A stretch of DNA of 64,000 bases, taken from NCBI GenBank assembly GCA_002937505.1, contig PTJY01000002.1, forward strand, positions 248,001 through 312,000, given 5' to 3'. This DNA comes from Alphaproteobacteria bacterium MarineAlpha12_Bin1. Lineage in GTDB: Bacteria; Pseudomonadota; Alphaproteobacteria; UBA6615. The first letter of the stretch is position 1. Each line of letters begins with the position of its first letter. A program made the position numbers and the translations under genes. The notes beneath the pieces were generated by a model, which ran no database searches, was not told where the DNA came from, and saw only the letters and a program-made list of their open reading frames with translations. Positions 36,218-44,375 of this stretch are shown here, in pieces.

Positions 36218-38253
36218 CTCATCTCCTGTGCGATGATTATTTGCCCATATTCATCTACCTCTGCCTTCTGATCACTATAAAACACAGTAGTTGCCGTCAT
36301 TTCTTCTATTATTGCTGGACCAGGAAGGTTATCGCCAGCCATTAGGGCTTCCCGGTCATATATGGCAAATTCAACTAATCGACCAGAGGCAAAACAATAA
36401 GCAGTACGAGTGCCCAGTTGAGCTATAGGTTTTACAGAAGGTCTACTGGGAATCTTATTAAGGTTTGGTTTTGATTCTACGCCTGTCCCACGAACCCTTA
36501 TATTAACAAGTTGCACTGGGTCATTCATTGAGTGTCCATATCGATGAAAGTGGACTTCATTAAAGCGTTTCCTGAGTTCATCTAAACTAGATATACCATC
36601 GACCGATACTTCAAGGGTATGTTCTTGTCCAAAGTACCTAAGCTCCGCAAAATGCTCAATAAGTTGAGAGTTTTGCGAAAAACCTCCTTTAGAGAGATCA
36701 CTCGTAGCACTGATAGCTAATTCGTTAATTGCTGATGTTAAATCAACCATTTCTATATCATCGAGTAAAAGTAATACGGTTTGCGCATATTCTTGAACGA
36801 TATCGGTCATCAGCATACCCCATGCAGAAAACACAGATGATGCTTGGGGAATTATAATTTCTTTTGTTCCCATCTCGCGCCCCACTAAAGGAACAAACAT
36901 GCCTCCGCCGCCCCCGAATCCGAGCATAGAGAATTCACGCGGATCGAGGCCTGCTTCAACCGTTATCTCCCTAATAGCACTTACCGTCTTAGCCAAGAGA
37001 ACATCATAAATGCCTCTACAGGCCGATATTATATCGAGACTAAGAGGTTCACTAACATACTTACGAAGCGCCTCCTCAGCTTTCGATACTTCAAGTCGCA
37101 TCTCTCCTCCTAAAAAATTATCTGGATTAAGATGCCCCATGGCGAGAGCTGCATCCGTGAGAGACGGCTGTGTCCCGCCTTTCTCATAACAGACCGGCCC
37201 TGGTATAGCGCCTGCAGACTGTGGTCCCACACGTAAAAGTCCATCTTCTGCTCTTGCTAAAGATCCCCCCCCCGCACCAATTGTAGAAATATCATAGGTC
37301 GGGATCATTAACGGCAAACTTTCAAGAGAAGATTCGTATTTAAGCGCAGGCTGTCCGTTGTGGACAACACACGCATCTGTTGAAGTCCCCCCCATATCAA
37401 CAGCTATAATGTTCGGTCGATCCGTAAGTTTTGATAAGGCTACAGTACCTATCAACCCACCCGCAGGCCCTGAAAATATTGTATTTACAGGAGCATCAAC
37501 CGAGTTTATAGCCTTCAGGGCGCCACCACCTGAACGAGTTATATAGAATTCACCAATAAACCCAGATTTTTCGATGTTTCGTTCTAAACCGGAAATATAT
37601 TCTTGGAAGATTGGTTTAACATAGGCATTAACTACTGTAGTGCTGGTGCGTTCATATTCGCGGTATTCACGAACTATATCTGAGGATATCGACACTGAGA
37701 CATCAGGGTATGTCTCCTCAATAATCTTTTTTGCTAAGACTTCGTGAGCCGGATTTCTATACGAATGCAGGAAGCATATCGCTAATGATTCACGGTCCAT
37801 GTCTTCAACTAGTTTCTTTGCGGCTTTTCTAAGGGCAACTTCGTCTAGTGGTGTTATTTCTTCCCCACTCGCATTCAGTCGTCCAGGAACACCTAGCCGA
37901 TAGCGCTTTGCAATTAAAACGGGTGGATCATCATAGACCAACTTATACATCTTTTCTCTTGGACGATGGTAGCGGCCGGTCTCAAATACGTCTTCGAAAC
38001 CTAGGTTAGTAATAATTCCAGTCGAAACACCTTTGCGTTCTAATACTGTATTAAGGCCGAGTGTAGTTCCATGAACGAAGGTCTCTACATCTGATAGTTC
38101 TATACTAAGACGTCCAATCGTAGAAAGAACCCCTTCCGATGCATTTTCGGGAGTAGTAAAGTCTTTCTCAAGTCTTAAGTCGCCACTCAATGTATCGTAT
38201 ACTATTGCATCTACGAAAGTTCCTCCAATGTCTACAGCTAGTCGCTTTGCCAT
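36214..38253 (-). CDS. hydantoinase A/oxoprolinase family protein
   Basis: 679 residues: LAVDIGGTFVDAIVYD, FVHGTTLGLNTVLER, YERTSTTVVNAYVKP, VDMGGTSTDACVV, GAGGGSLARAEDG and LGFGGGGGMFVPLVG. These are the actin-like ATPase elements of HyuA. AAGGT precedes the ATG by about eight bases. It follows the alpha/beta hydrolase by 18 bases and overlaps HyuB by four, so the operon is hydrolase-hyuA-hyuB, a second paralogous pair beside that at 18385-22664. Confidence 0.9.
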   Translation of the reverse strand: MAKRLAVDIGGTFVDAIVYDTLSGDLRLEKDFTTPENASEGVLSTIGRLSIELSDVETFVHGTTLGLNTVLERKGVSTGIITNLGFEDVFETGRYHRPREKMYKLVYDDPPVLIAKRYRLGVPGRLNASGEEITPLDEVALRKAAKKLVEDMDRESLAICFLHSYRNPAHEVLAKKIIEETYPDVSVSISSDIVREYREYERTSTTVVNAYVKPIFQEYISGLERNIEKSGFIGEFYITRSGGGALKAINSVDAPVNTIFSGPAGGLIGTVALSKLTDRPNIIAVDMGGTSTDACVVHNGQPALKYESSLESLPLMIPTYDISTIGAGGGSLARAEDGLLRVGPQSAGAIPGPVCYEKGGTQPSLTDAALAMGHLNPDNFLGGEMRLEVSKAEEALRKYVSEPLSLDIISACRGIYDVLLAKTVSAIREITVEAGLDPREFSMLGFGGGGGMFVPLVGREMGTKEIIIPQASSVFSAWGMLMTDIVQEYAQTVLLLLDDIEMVDLTSAINELAISATSDLSKGGFSQNSQLIEHFAELRYFGQEHTLEVSVDGISSLDELRKRFNEVHFHRYGHSMNDPVQLVNIRVRGTGVESKPNLNKIPSRPSVKPIAQLGTRTAYCFASGRLVEFAIYDREALMAGDNLPGPAIIEEMTATTVFYSDQKAEVDEYGQIIIAQEMR

Positions 38254-38271
38254 ATCTTTTACCTTAAGTTT

Positions 38272-38976
38272 TCAGTCATAAAGCAACCAATCGCGTAGTA
38301 AAGCTGTGGTTGCTTGAGGTGTTTCAAAAGGTGGCATATGAGCACAATCCTCTATTAAAGACAGACGACCACGTGGAGCCAAGCCTGCTATTTCTTCATG
38401 CTCTTCAACAGAAGACAGCGCATCATTTCTACCAACAATAGCCCTAACAGGGATATCAGTGTTTTGGAGAATCTTTCTTGAATCGACTCTAGTTAACATT
38501 GCTCGATGCCTATCAGCAAAGAGCTTAGGGCCCACTCTTTCACCCATATTTCTGACCCTGGCCCCCAAAGAACCTTTAAAGTTTTCGGGAGTTAATAATT
38601 GAGGAACAAAACGATCAAGAAGATATCCAAACCGACCTTCTTCACAGTCAGAGATAGCGATATTTCTGCTTTCTATTTTTTCTTGTGAGTCAACTCTAGA
38701 AGACGTATCCAAAAGTGCAATTCGCGTTACTCGTTCGGGAGCTTGGCGTAAAACTTCTAATGCAACATAGCCTCCCATTGAAAATCCGGCAATTGCAAAC
38801 TCTTTAGGTCCACTTTTTAAGACAGCGGCAGCTAAGCTTTGCATAGTAACTGCCTCATTCATCGGCAAAATAGATATTTTAGCTATGTCAGCCAAATGTT
38901 TCCGTGAGTAAGCCCAAATTTCATCATCACAGATAAGACCAGGAACTAATAAAAGATGTTGATTAAAATAGTTCAT
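38272..38976 (-). CDS. alpha/beta hydrolase
   Basis: 234 residues: LLLVPGLICDDEIW provides the oxyanion hole, IAGFSMGGYVALEV the Ser nucleophile, AIVGRNDALSSVEEH the acid and IEDCAHMPPFETP the His, so the triad is complete. The short cap and lack of a signal peptide suit cytosolic enol-lactonase or carboxylesterase-like enzymes. ATG 38976 is preferred to the adjoining TTG. It is the first gene of the operon with the second HyuA/HyuB pair, so it may hydrolyse an upstream ester or lactone for them. Confidence 0.85.
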   Translation of the reverse strand: MNYFNQHLLLVPGLICDDEIWAYSRKHLADIAKISILPMNEAVTMQSLAAAVLKSGPKEFAIAGFSMGGYVALEVLRQAPERVTRIALLDTSSRVDSQEKIESRNIAISDCEEGRFGYLLDRFVPQLLTPENFKGSLGARVRNMGERVGPKLFADRHRAMLTRVDSRKILQNTDIPVRAIVGRNDALSSVEEHEEIAGLAPRGRLSLIEDCAHMPPFETPQATTALLRDWLLYD

Positions 38977-39096
38977 CAATTACACATTTTATAATACTTT
39001 TAACTACTTTAATTTTTAATTAAGCTTGTGGCTATATAGCATTAAGTAATTTTTTTTAAGTTAAATTAAGCGAGCAGTTTTAAAAGGGTGTATTTT

Positions 39097-39228
39097 ATGA
39101 AACCAACTCGTGGCTTCTTAAAGAACTGGCTAATCCTAAGTATAATCTGTGCTATTAGCGCAGCTTGGATCGGCTTTGTTCTATCTATTTGGGTATCAAC
39201 AATTGCCATACTAATTTTTCCGCACTAA
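39097..39228 (+). CDS. 43-residue putative membrane peptide
   Basis: A short frame from ATG 39097 to TAA 39228. The N-terminus MKPTRGFLKN is basic and is followed by a hydrophobic stretch WLILSIICAISAAWIG then FVLSIWVSTIAILIF, consistent with one long or two short membrane helices. AAGGG lies about nine bases upstream. It stands alone between the divergent hydrolase gene and the quinone oxidoreductase. No function is recognisable. The coherent hydrophobic profile and ribosome-binding site are the only support. Confidence 0.5.
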   Translation: MKPTRGFLKNWLILSIICAISAAWIGFVLSIWVSTIAILIFPH

Positions 39229-39346
39229 TAAGCCTATATTATAAACGTCATATATGTTTAAACAATAAGGTCTTGTATGTTTAAAAAATAATTAAGTCAG
39301 CTCACAGAAAATTTATATAAAAGATCGTCTAGCAGGAGAAAAATTT

Positions 39347-40336
39347 ATGTCAGAAAAAATGAAGGCTGTCGTTGTCCGTGAGACCGGCGTTCAAATAGCA
39401 AGTGTAGATCAGCCTCAACCTAAACCTTCTCAGCTGATGATAAAAGTGAGAACTTGTAGTGTAAACAGATCTGACCTACTTACTGTTCAAGGGCAAAATT
39501 TTGGCCATGTGGGTGGAGGCTCAGAAAAGGTAATGGGCGCTTCATTTTGTGGGGACGTTGTAGAGGCCGGTGCCGAATGCAAAGGGTTTTCCCCAGGAGA
39601 TAGGGTAATGGGTGTTGGAGCCGCCGGGTGGGCTGAGTATGCTCTTAGTGATTGGCAAACAACATTACCATTCCCATCAGACGAAATGGACTACATACAA
39701 GCTGGCAGTCTACTGTCTGCAGTCGCAACTATGCATGATGCCATTGTAACGAATGGAGAGTTCAAAGCAGGGCAGTCAATCCTAATTCAGGGTGCTAGCA
39801 GCGGTGTTGGTATCATGGGCCTACAAATTGGAAAATTTTTGGGTGCAAAGCTAGTATTTGGCACTTCCACTAACCCTGAAAGACGAGATAAACTTAAAGA
39901 TTTTGGTGCAGACATTTCGTTAGATTCAAATGATGAAACTTGGGTTGATCAAGTACTGGAGGCCACTGACGGAGAAGGAGTTAATCTAATTATAGATAAC
40001 GTATCAGGATCAACCACTAATCAAAATCTTAGAGCTACTGCGCTTAATGGCCGAATTATAAACGTTGGACGCCTTGGTGGCCTTAATGCTGACTTTAACA
40101 GTGACCTTCATGCTGAACGGAGAATCATTTACATTGGAACCACAGGTCGAACTCGATCCCCAGCAGAAAAAATAGAAGTAATCCGTTTAGCCAAGAATGA
40201 TCTGTGGGAAGCCGTTGGGCAAGGAAAGCTTACCATGCCTATAGATTCTACATTTCATTTTTCAGATGCCGCTTCTGCTCTTGAACGAATGGCGAAAAAT
40301 AAACACTTTGGAAGAATCATGCTAGAGGTAAGCTAA
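39347..40336 (+). CDS. NADPH:quinone oxidoreductase-like MDR family protein
   Basis: 329 residues of the medium-chain dehydrogenase/reductase superfamily: GroES-like N-terminus with CSVNRSDLLTVQG, GASFCGDVVEAGAECKGFSPGDRV, and Rossmann motif IQGASSGVGIMGLQIGKFLG. No structural zinc Cys set is present, fitting the quinone oxidoreductase (zeta-crystallin) branch, which reduces quinones or activated double bonds with NADPH. AGGAG lies before the ATG. It is 61 bases or so before the tRNA-Thr gene. Confidence 0.9.
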   Translation: MSEKMKAVVVRETGVQIASVDQPQPKPSQLMIKVRTCSVNRSDLLTVQGQNFGHVGGGSEKVMGASFCGDVVEAGAECKGFSPGDRVMGVGAAGWAEYALSDWQTTLPFPSDEMDYIQAGSLLSAVATMHDAIVTNGEFKAGQSILIQGASSGVGIMGLQIGKFLGAKLVFGTSTNPERRDKLKDFGADISLDSNDETWVDQVLEATDGEGVNLIIDNVSGSTTNQNLRATALNGRIINVGRLGGLNADFNSDLHAERRIIYIGTTGRTRSPAEKIEVIRLAKNDLWEAVGQGKLTMPIDSTFHFSDAASALERMAKNKHFGRIMLEVS

Positions 40337-40409
40337 TAGTAATTTTTAAATGCAATTAACGTTATATAGTTTTATATAGATAAAACACCTGTGGAGGTTA
40401 TCTATCTAT

Positions 40410-40485
40410 GCCGCATTAGCTCAGTTGGTAGAGCACAGCATTCGTAATGCTGGGGTCGGGTGTTCAAATCACCCATGCGGCACCA
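40410..40485 (+). tRNA. tRNA-Thr (anticodon CGT)
   Basis: A 76-base cloverleaf. Acceptor GCCGCAT (40410-40416) pairs fully with ATGCGGC (40475-40481). The D arm is GCTC/GAGC, the anticodon stem CAGCA/TGCTG with loop TTCGTAA, anticodon CGT at 40443-40445, and the T arm GGGTG/CACCC with loop TTCAAAT. The discriminator is A and CCA is encoded at 40483-40485. It reads the Thr codon ACG. Confidence 0.97.
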
Positions 40486-40499
40486 CCCTTTTACCACAA

Positions 40500-40519
40500 A
40501 TAATCTCCTTTGAGGTTAT
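40500..40519 (+). terminator. possible hairpin downstream of tRNA-Thr
   Basis: ATAATCTC (40500-40507) pairs with GAGGTTAT (40512-40519) with one G-U wobble and loop CTTT. No T-run follows, so a classical terminator is uncertain. Confidence 0.25.
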
Positions 40520-40590
40520 CTCAGACAAACATAATCCTGAAGGAACCAAATTACGTAATTTGTATAATTGAAGATTTGAAAAAACTTTTC

Positions 40591-40956
40591 ATGAAAAAAG
40601 CTATCATACTATTTAGCATCCTGACCTGTTTGATTTCTTCTGTAACGTTGAGTGAGACTGTCTCTCCAATTGAATTAGAAAATCGGGAAGGTGTAATTTA
40701 CAAAAAGTACTCGAAGATTCCTTTCACAGGCTCTGTTAAGGGCAAAAGCTCTGAGGGATATATTTTTAAAAAAACATATCAGAACGGCAAGATTAGCGGT
40801 CCATACGAATCCTATCATAAAAATGGACAACTCTGGTTTAAAGGATCATTTAGAAACGGTAAGTACGAAGGGCCTTGGGTTTCATACTATTCAGACGGCC
40901 AGCTAAATTTAAAATATAGTGGAAACTATCGAGACGGAGTAAAAATATTAGAGTGA
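40591..40956 (+). CDS. MORN-repeat (YwqK-like) secreted protein
   Basis: 121 residues from ATG 40591, where the signal peptide KKAIILFSILTCLISSVTLS begins; longer in-frame starts upstream would bury it. The mature part has MORN_2-type repeats: YKKYSKIPFTGSVKGKSSEG, TYQNGKISGPYESYHKNGQL, GSFRNGKYEGPWVSYYSDGQL. Such repeats, called YwqK toxin-antitoxin-like in databases, are usually extracellular or periplasmic with unknown function. No partner gene is adjacent. The ribosome-binding site is weak. Confidence 0.78.
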   Translation: MKKAIILFSILTCLISSVTLSETVSPIELENREGVIYKKYSKIPFTGSVKGKSSEGYIFKKTYQNGKISGPYESYHKNGQLWFKGSFRNGKYEGPWVSYYSDGQLNLKYSGNYRDGVKILE

Positions 40957-40968
40957 ATACGACAACCT

Positions 40969-41790
40969 CTAGTCCCTATCCCAACCCCACCAAGAGCAGA
41001 CAGCATCACCCATAACCAAACGCTTATCTTCTTGGCTCAACCAGGATAACTCTTCGGTGAACATATCAATACAATCTTTCCACGAGCACTTCATTTTTGT
41101 TATATCAGTTCCCCAAAACATTCTATCGGGCCCATAAACATCAAATATTTGGCGTATGTATGATTGCATAATTGTGAAGGGATACGGTTCATCCGAATAG
41201 GCAGGAGCACCAGTTGCCTTAACGGCTATATTTGAGTGTTTTGCTAATGCCAAAAGGTCAGACATGTGAACCATGGCTTCGTGATCCTTCAGTGTTGTCA
41301 ATCCACCTCTACCCCCAAGATGATCTATTGTGATTTTCAGCCCTGGATGCCTTTCTGCAATGTCTCCAATCAGTGATAATGAATCCGTAGCCATCAGTGT
41401 AATCGGCACTCTGAATTCTTCTGCAGCCGACCAAAGCCAGTCTATGTCTCCATTATGTAGTAGTTGTTTTTCGGGATTATTAATAAAAATATAACGTAAA
41501 CCCAGTACACCAGGTTCAGCTAAAACATGGGCGATTTGGCCTTTCGCTTTAGGGTCCGTTAATGGAAGTTCTCCTAGCATCGCAAAACGTTTAGGGTGTT
41601 TTTTAACCGCGTCGAGGGCAACTTGATGACAATTCGGATCCCAAGGGGCTAAATGAATAACAGCCGCACTGACACCAGCTTCATCCATAAGTTTTATTGC
41701 TCGTTCTGAAACGAATGAGGATTCCTGAAGATGGGCTCTGCTAGGGTTTCCACTTTCCCATAAATGTATTTGTGCATCAACAATTCGCAT
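40969..41790 (-). CDS. amidohydrolase family protein (TIM-barrel, PDC lactonase-like)
   Basis: 273 residues from ATG 41790; a TTG at 41802 is also in frame. The N-terminal metal motif is IVDAQIHLWE (HxW instead of HxH), with TIDHLGGRGG and the late WGTDITKMKCSW containing the Asp. This matches the amidohydrolase_2/2-pyrone-4,6-dicarboxylate lactonase group, hydrolases or decarboxylases of aromatic-derived lactones. It is a single minus-strand gene; it may work with nearby aromatic catabolism genes, but there is no operon evidence. Confidence 0.87.
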   Translation of the reverse strand: MRIVDAQIHLWESGNPSRAHLQESSFVSERAIKLMDEAGVSAAVIHLAPWDPNCHQVALDAVKKHPKRFAMLGELPLTDPKAKGQIAHVLAEPGVLGLRYIFINNPEKQLLHNGDIDWLWSAAEEFRVPITLMATDSLSLIGDIAERHPGLKITIDHLGGRGGLTTLKDHEAMVHMSDLLALAKHSNIAVKATGAPAYSDEPYPFTIMQSYIRQIFDVYGPDRMFWGTDITKMKCSWKDCIDMFTEELSWLSQEDKRLVMGDAVCSWWGWDRD

Positions 41791-41957
41791 TTTAACTCTC
41801 AAGCAATAAAACGACCAAGTAACCTGGTTAAATAACGAAGATAAAAATTAAAATCTTTTTACTTCCTTTTAACTGATAATTATTCAATCATTACACTGCT
41901 TGTTTGTAAATCGAACGTTAACAAAGAGAATACTCTTTACAAAAACGGTATAAGTAT

Positions 41958-42998
41958 ATGCCTAGAACTCCTCTAGATAACAAAGATAAAAGATTCGAAA
42001 ATCATCTGCGGAATGCGGAAAAGTACCCCTTACCGATCCTTGATCTAGGTCCCTATCTATCAGGCGACTTATCACTAATTGATAAAACATGCCGAGACCT
42101 AAAAGATATTGCCGAGGGCATTGGTTTCATGTGCATAATAAACCATGGAATACCTGGTAGCGTTATTAAAGAGATGCAAAATAAAGCTACTGATTTTTTT
42201 GCACTTCCTATAGAGGAAAAGTTGGCACTACAAGTTGATCAACATGAGCGTGGCTATCTACCCTTTCGGTCAACTTCATTGAGAGAATCGCGTTATTCAG
42301 AAAGAGTGCAAATAGATAACTATGAAGCATTTAATTTTGGCACAGACTATGACGAAAACAATCCCCATGTTAAAGCTGGGAAAAGGTTGTTTGGACGCAA
42401 CCGTTGGCCAGATGATTCGTCTGAATTCGAGAAGGCCTCTTTAAACTACTCCGAAAAAATGACAAACCTTGCGCTCAAAACACTTCCCTTGTGGGCAAAG
42501 GTTTTTGATTTAGAAACAGAATATTTTACCCCCTTTTTTAGTAAACCTCATTGTTATGTCAGGCTAATCCATTATCCCCCAAAGACAGATCTTTTGCAGA
42601 ATGAATATGGACTTGGTGCTCATTCAGACACCTGTGTCATGACATTTTTACCCAAAGAAAATGAACCTGGTATTCAGGTTTTAGATACCAATGGTAATTG
42701 GTTCTGGCCAGACATACCTGATGGCGCGATCATAGTTAATTTTGGTCAATTACTGGAACGTTGGACAAATGACTTTGTGAGGGCAACTCCACACAGAGTC
42801 GTTCCCTCAATTAAAAAACATAGATATTCATTGCCATTCTTTTTTAGTCCTAACTTAGAACAGCGGGTCACCTGTTTACCTACATGTACCCACATTGATA
42901 ATAAACCTAAATACGAGCCAGTTTCTTTTCAGGAGTTTCACTCAGAGTATATGACCAAAGTTTATAAACATTTCGAGAATTTCGAAACTACTGAATAG
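41958..42998 (+). CDS. 2-oxoglutarate/Fe(II)-dependent oxygenase (isopenicillin N synthase family)
   Basis: 346 residues. The N-terminal DIOX_N region is LPILDLGPYLSGD to IINHGIPGSVI. The catalytic domain has GLGAHSDTCVMTFL with the HxD iron ligands, ATPHRVVPS with the distal His and RYSLPFFFSP with the 2OG-binding Arg. The facial triad is complete. The family hydroxylates, desaturates or cyclises varied small molecules. Substrate unknown. It ends in a convergent arrangement with hemY. Confidence 0.9.
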   Translation: MPRTPLDNKDKRFENHLRNAEKYPLPILDLGPYLSGDLSLIDKTCRDLKDIAEGIGFMCIINHGIPGSVIKEMQNKATDFFALPIEEKLALQVDQHERGYLPFRSTSLRESRYSERVQIDNYEAFNFGTDYDENNPHVKAGKRLFGRNRWPDDSSEFEKASLNYSEKMTNLALKTLPLWAKVFDLETEYFTPFFSKPHCYVRLIHYPPKTDLLQNEYGLGAHSDTCVMTFLPKENEPGIQVLDTNGNWFWPDIPDGAIIVNFGQLLERWTNDFVRATPHRVVPSIKKHRYSLPFFFSPNLEQRVTCLPTCTHIDNKPKYEPVSFQEFHSEYMTKVYKHFENFETTE

Positions 42999-43014
42999 GG
43001 AATAATAGATCAGA

Positions 43015-43033
43015 ACTAAACTATTTGTTTAGT
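43015..43033. terminator. AT-rich hairpin between convergent genes
   Basis: ACTAAAC (43015-43021) pairs perfectly with GTTTAGT (43027-43033) around loop TATTT. It lies just past the stops of the 2OG oxygenase and hemY. Weak or bidirectional termination is possible; no long T-run follows. Confidence 0.32.
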
Positions 43034-43034
43034 C

Positions 43035-44375
43035 TCACGAAAAAACTATGTCTTTTTTGTTGGAAGCCTTTATAAGACTACGATAAGCCCTGGGCGGTTG
43101 TTTCCAAGAAAGCGTTGCGAAAGAATTACAGTTGGCGCACACAGCCGACCATTCATCAGCAACCGTTCCACAATGGGAACAAACCCAAGACTTATCTTCT
43201 TCTGCTTCAGTTGCCCTATCAATCCATCTTCTTACAGCTGTGTCATCTTCAGTTTCTGCCTCTTCCAATCTAGCCTTTAACCTAAACACTCGAACAGTTG
43301 GCGATAAAGTTTCTAATTCTTTTAACTGTTGCTTTGCTTCTCCCCACAAATGTGCTTCTACAGCCTGCTCTGCTATCACGTAACGACTTTCAGGATGATC
43401 TCTGTTTTCTTTAGTGAGTTTTGAAATTGCAGAATAACGATCTAAGGCTGAATTAGGGCCTAGTAGTTCCAAATACGTGGATGCAATATCTGGATGAGGT
43501 GATTTGTGCCAAACACGCTCTAATACCCTAATTGCATTACGTTCACGTCCTTCTTGAGAAAGAAGCCTTGCAAACAGTATCCCAGCAGCACTATTTGATA
43601 GGTCAAGCTCGTGGGCCCTTTTAGCCTGTTGCACTGCATCTACATTGTTTCCCAACTCAATAGAATTTTTAGCTCTTTCAGTTAGGAGTGCCGCTTGTTG
43701 TCTACGACTGGACCCAGCAGGAAACCTCTTATTTGTCTGCGCTTCCTCCACAAGTCTTTGTGCCTCTAACCACCTATGAGACTTTGTGTGAAGGCTTAGT
43801 AGTGTATCAATAATCCATGCAGAAGAAGGTTGAATTAAATATGCTCTTTTCGATAAATTTAAAGCTCTCTCATCTTCACCATCTCTGAGGGCCTGAAGTA
43901 TAAGCCCCCTAAGACCCAAAAATTCAGTTTCTGAACGGTCCAACATTTGTTCAAAACAATTTTTTGCAGCAACCTCATCTCCATCCAACTGAGCTGCTTG
44001 GGCTGAGAGTAATAAAGTTAGCGAAGGAGTATTCAGCAGAGAATTCGCCCTACGAGCAAGTTTTCTCGCTGCCCTAGTATCTCCTGCAGCTACTGCCGCC
44101 AATCCATCCGTTAATGCGCGATATCCCTTAGCTTCATTCCTGTATCGACGTGATTTAATTAGGTCATTTGGTTGACGCCTAATCCACCTCCAAAATGAAT
44201 ATAAAAGAGCAAAAGCTACAACAAGTAAAAATATCGCTAGTGCTAAAACACCTACGGATGTTTCTAGGCGCCATCCTTGCCAGTCTATTTCAACAAGACC
44301 TGGTCTGTTAGCAAACCAAACAGAAACTGTAACTAAAACAGCTATTTGCAAAAAAAACAGCAGTGCCCTAAACAT
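43035..44375 (-). CDS. hemY: HemY-like heme biosynthesis TPR protein
   Basis: 446 residues: two N-terminal membrane helices (about 2-22 and 42-66) of the HemY_N domain, with RPGLVEIDWQGWRLETSVG between, then TPR-like helices, and a C-terminal zinc ribbon WVCSHCG ... CANCNSF with WSAVC between. This arrangement is usual for alphaproteobacterial HemY. It shares one base with the Mic60-like gene (TAATG). It is the last gene of the hemC-hemD-Mic60-hemY group and is thought to organise late heme steps at the membrane. Confidence 0.92.
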   Translation of the reverse strand: MFRALLFFLQIAVLVTVSVWFANRPGLVEIDWQGWRLETSVGVLALAIFLLVVAFALLYSFWRWIRRQPNDLIKSRRYRNEAKGYRALTDGLAAVAAGDTRAARKLARRANSLLNTPSLTLLLSAQAAQLDGDEVAAKNCFEQMLDRSETEFLGLRGLILQALRDGEDERALNLSKRAYLIQPSSAWIIDTLLSLHTKSHRWLEAQRLVEEAQTNKRFPAGSSRRQQAALLTERAKNSIELGNNVDAVQQAKRAHELDLSNSAAGILFARLLSQEGRERNAIRVLERVWHKSPHPDIASTYLELLGPNSALDRYSAISKLTKENRDHPESRYVIAEQAVEAHLWGEAKQQLKELETLSPTVRVFRLKARLEEAETEDDTAVRRWIDRATEAEEDKSWVCSHCGTVADEWSAVCANCNSFATLSWKQPPRAYRSLIKASNKKDIVFS

